The translations under genes and the position numbers were made by a program. Shown here one piece after another: positions 63,001-64,000 of a DNA stretch of 64,000 nt; position 1 is the stretch's first letter, and each line of letters starts with the position of its first letter. The stretch is from Lineus longissimus (taxonomy: Eukaryota; Nemertea; Pilidiophora; Heteronemertea; Lineidae), in the NCBI RefSeq assembly GCF_910592395.1, contig NC_088311.1, positions 2,604,501 to 2,668,500 on the forward strand. The letters are read 5' to 3'. The notes under the pieces were generated by a model, which saw only the letters and a program-made list of their open reading frames with translations, had not been told where the DNA came from and searched no databases.

Positions 63001-64000
63001 ACGAGCTATGATCTACAAAAGCTTACATCTTGAAATGGCCAGTCTGGAAATAAGCAAAAAGGGCCCTGAATGGATTCTGTGGTTGTATCATGCCTGACAA
63101 TGACATACTGGGCAACAATTGACAGTAATAATACAGTAATATCGATATACACTTCTAAAAATGACGTCTAAGCTTGTAAGCTTGTAAGTTCCATCACATT
63201 CCACAATCAGTGACAGAACAGACTAATTAACTTCTGCCCCCTCTGGCTATCGCTTCATATCACCCAATTTAAAACCCAATTAAATTTCTGAAGCGATTTG
63301 AGTAAATTTCATTTACCTGGATTTGTTCTTCGTCACCAATTATTGACGTTTTGAATCAGATTCAAATATCTCCTCTGGGTATCTACTTAGTTAGTCGTGA
63401 ATGTTATGCTGAGGTTCAGGGTAAACGTAGGGTTCACAGCTGTTTGAGATCCCGTGTAGTCCTTGTGAAAGCCAACTAACCGTCCTTGCTTCTTTTCTCC
63501 TATTTAAGATTTTGTGAGTTCTTAGCTGGTGAATGTAAAATTTTAGTAACTAATGACAGCTTTAAATGAAACCTCCTTTAAAGGCAAGATAAGATACTTT
63601 TAGCACATTCAGTAATTTAGTGTCTCTTTATCAGCTGAGACATCTTTCTCCTCATTCTACGATGGAGGTGAATGATTGGCACTTGTATATCTAACTTTTG
63701 AAATGACCTTTGTAATCTTAATGGATTGGTCATTCTTTGCAATACACTTCTATAACACTTGTCGTAATCTTGAAAAATGACCACATACTTCCTGTTGCCA
63801 ACGATTTCCAAATTAATTTTGCTCAACAACTCTAAAATGAACCATAACTTGACAGTTATAGAACACAATTCTTTAACAGAAATAGTGCAGAGCAATCTTA
63901 TTTCAAAAGCTTCCTAATAATCGAAAATGATGCGTCAGCTTCATTTCTTGATATTTGGTGAGTCAAATTATCCCAAATATAGAGACTGAATGGGTTAGAC
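60053..64000. other. Gene-free stretch to the window end
   Basis: No frame above 92 codons, no motif, RNA gene or array seen. Confidence 0.45.

Overview
The window looks like a piece of an invertebrate animal genome, probably marine. It is AT-rich by eye and almost free of genes. It carries short runs that resemble tRNA-derived SINE heads, microsatellites, unusually long poly-G/C runs and one large animal-type Helitron. I cannot name the species from the sequence.

Region 1 (about 1.4-11.5 kb) holds the only convincing protein genes. They belong to one autonomous Helitron (rolling-circle DNA transposon) lying on the minus strand. Its main exon (8235-2609) is uninterrupted and encodes, in order: a compact ubiquitin-specific-protease (C19) domain with its Cys, His and Asp boxes; two related ~38-residue segments; a CxxC...CxxC zinc module; a Helitron Rep nuclease with an HUH motif and two tyrosines; and a PIF1-type helicase. 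Just upstream is an exon for a three-OB-fold RPA1-like single-strand DNA-binding protein (9760-8601). Upstream of both is a short exon (10115-9950) ending in a near-perfect 5' splice site. Both large exons start at good 3' splice sites, and both are in frame with this short exon (phase 1). I infer that one promoter and one leader exon feed two alternative terminal exons, RPA and USP-Rep-Hel. A poly(A) signal for the RPA form lies about 20 bases before the acceptor of the Rep exon. The proteins would cooperate in transposition: Rep nicks and joins, the helicase unwinds, RPA coats single strands, and the protease may act on ubiquitin or an unknown partner. The ends of the element could not be fixed; both flanks contain degenerate tandem repeats.

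Region 2 (about 11.5-64 kb) contains no gene I can identify. It has a 150-bp tandem repeat at 25.3-25.9 kb whose units carry a DR3 nuclear-receptor-type motif, a degenerate minisatellite at 35.4-35.9 kb, several tRNA-like SINE remnants (best at 54.3 and 31.3 kb), poly-G/C tracts of 11-20 bases, a pair of YY1-like motifs at 31.8 kb, and one weak candidate for coding exons at 45.2-45.8 kb. The rest reads as intergenic or intronic sequence.
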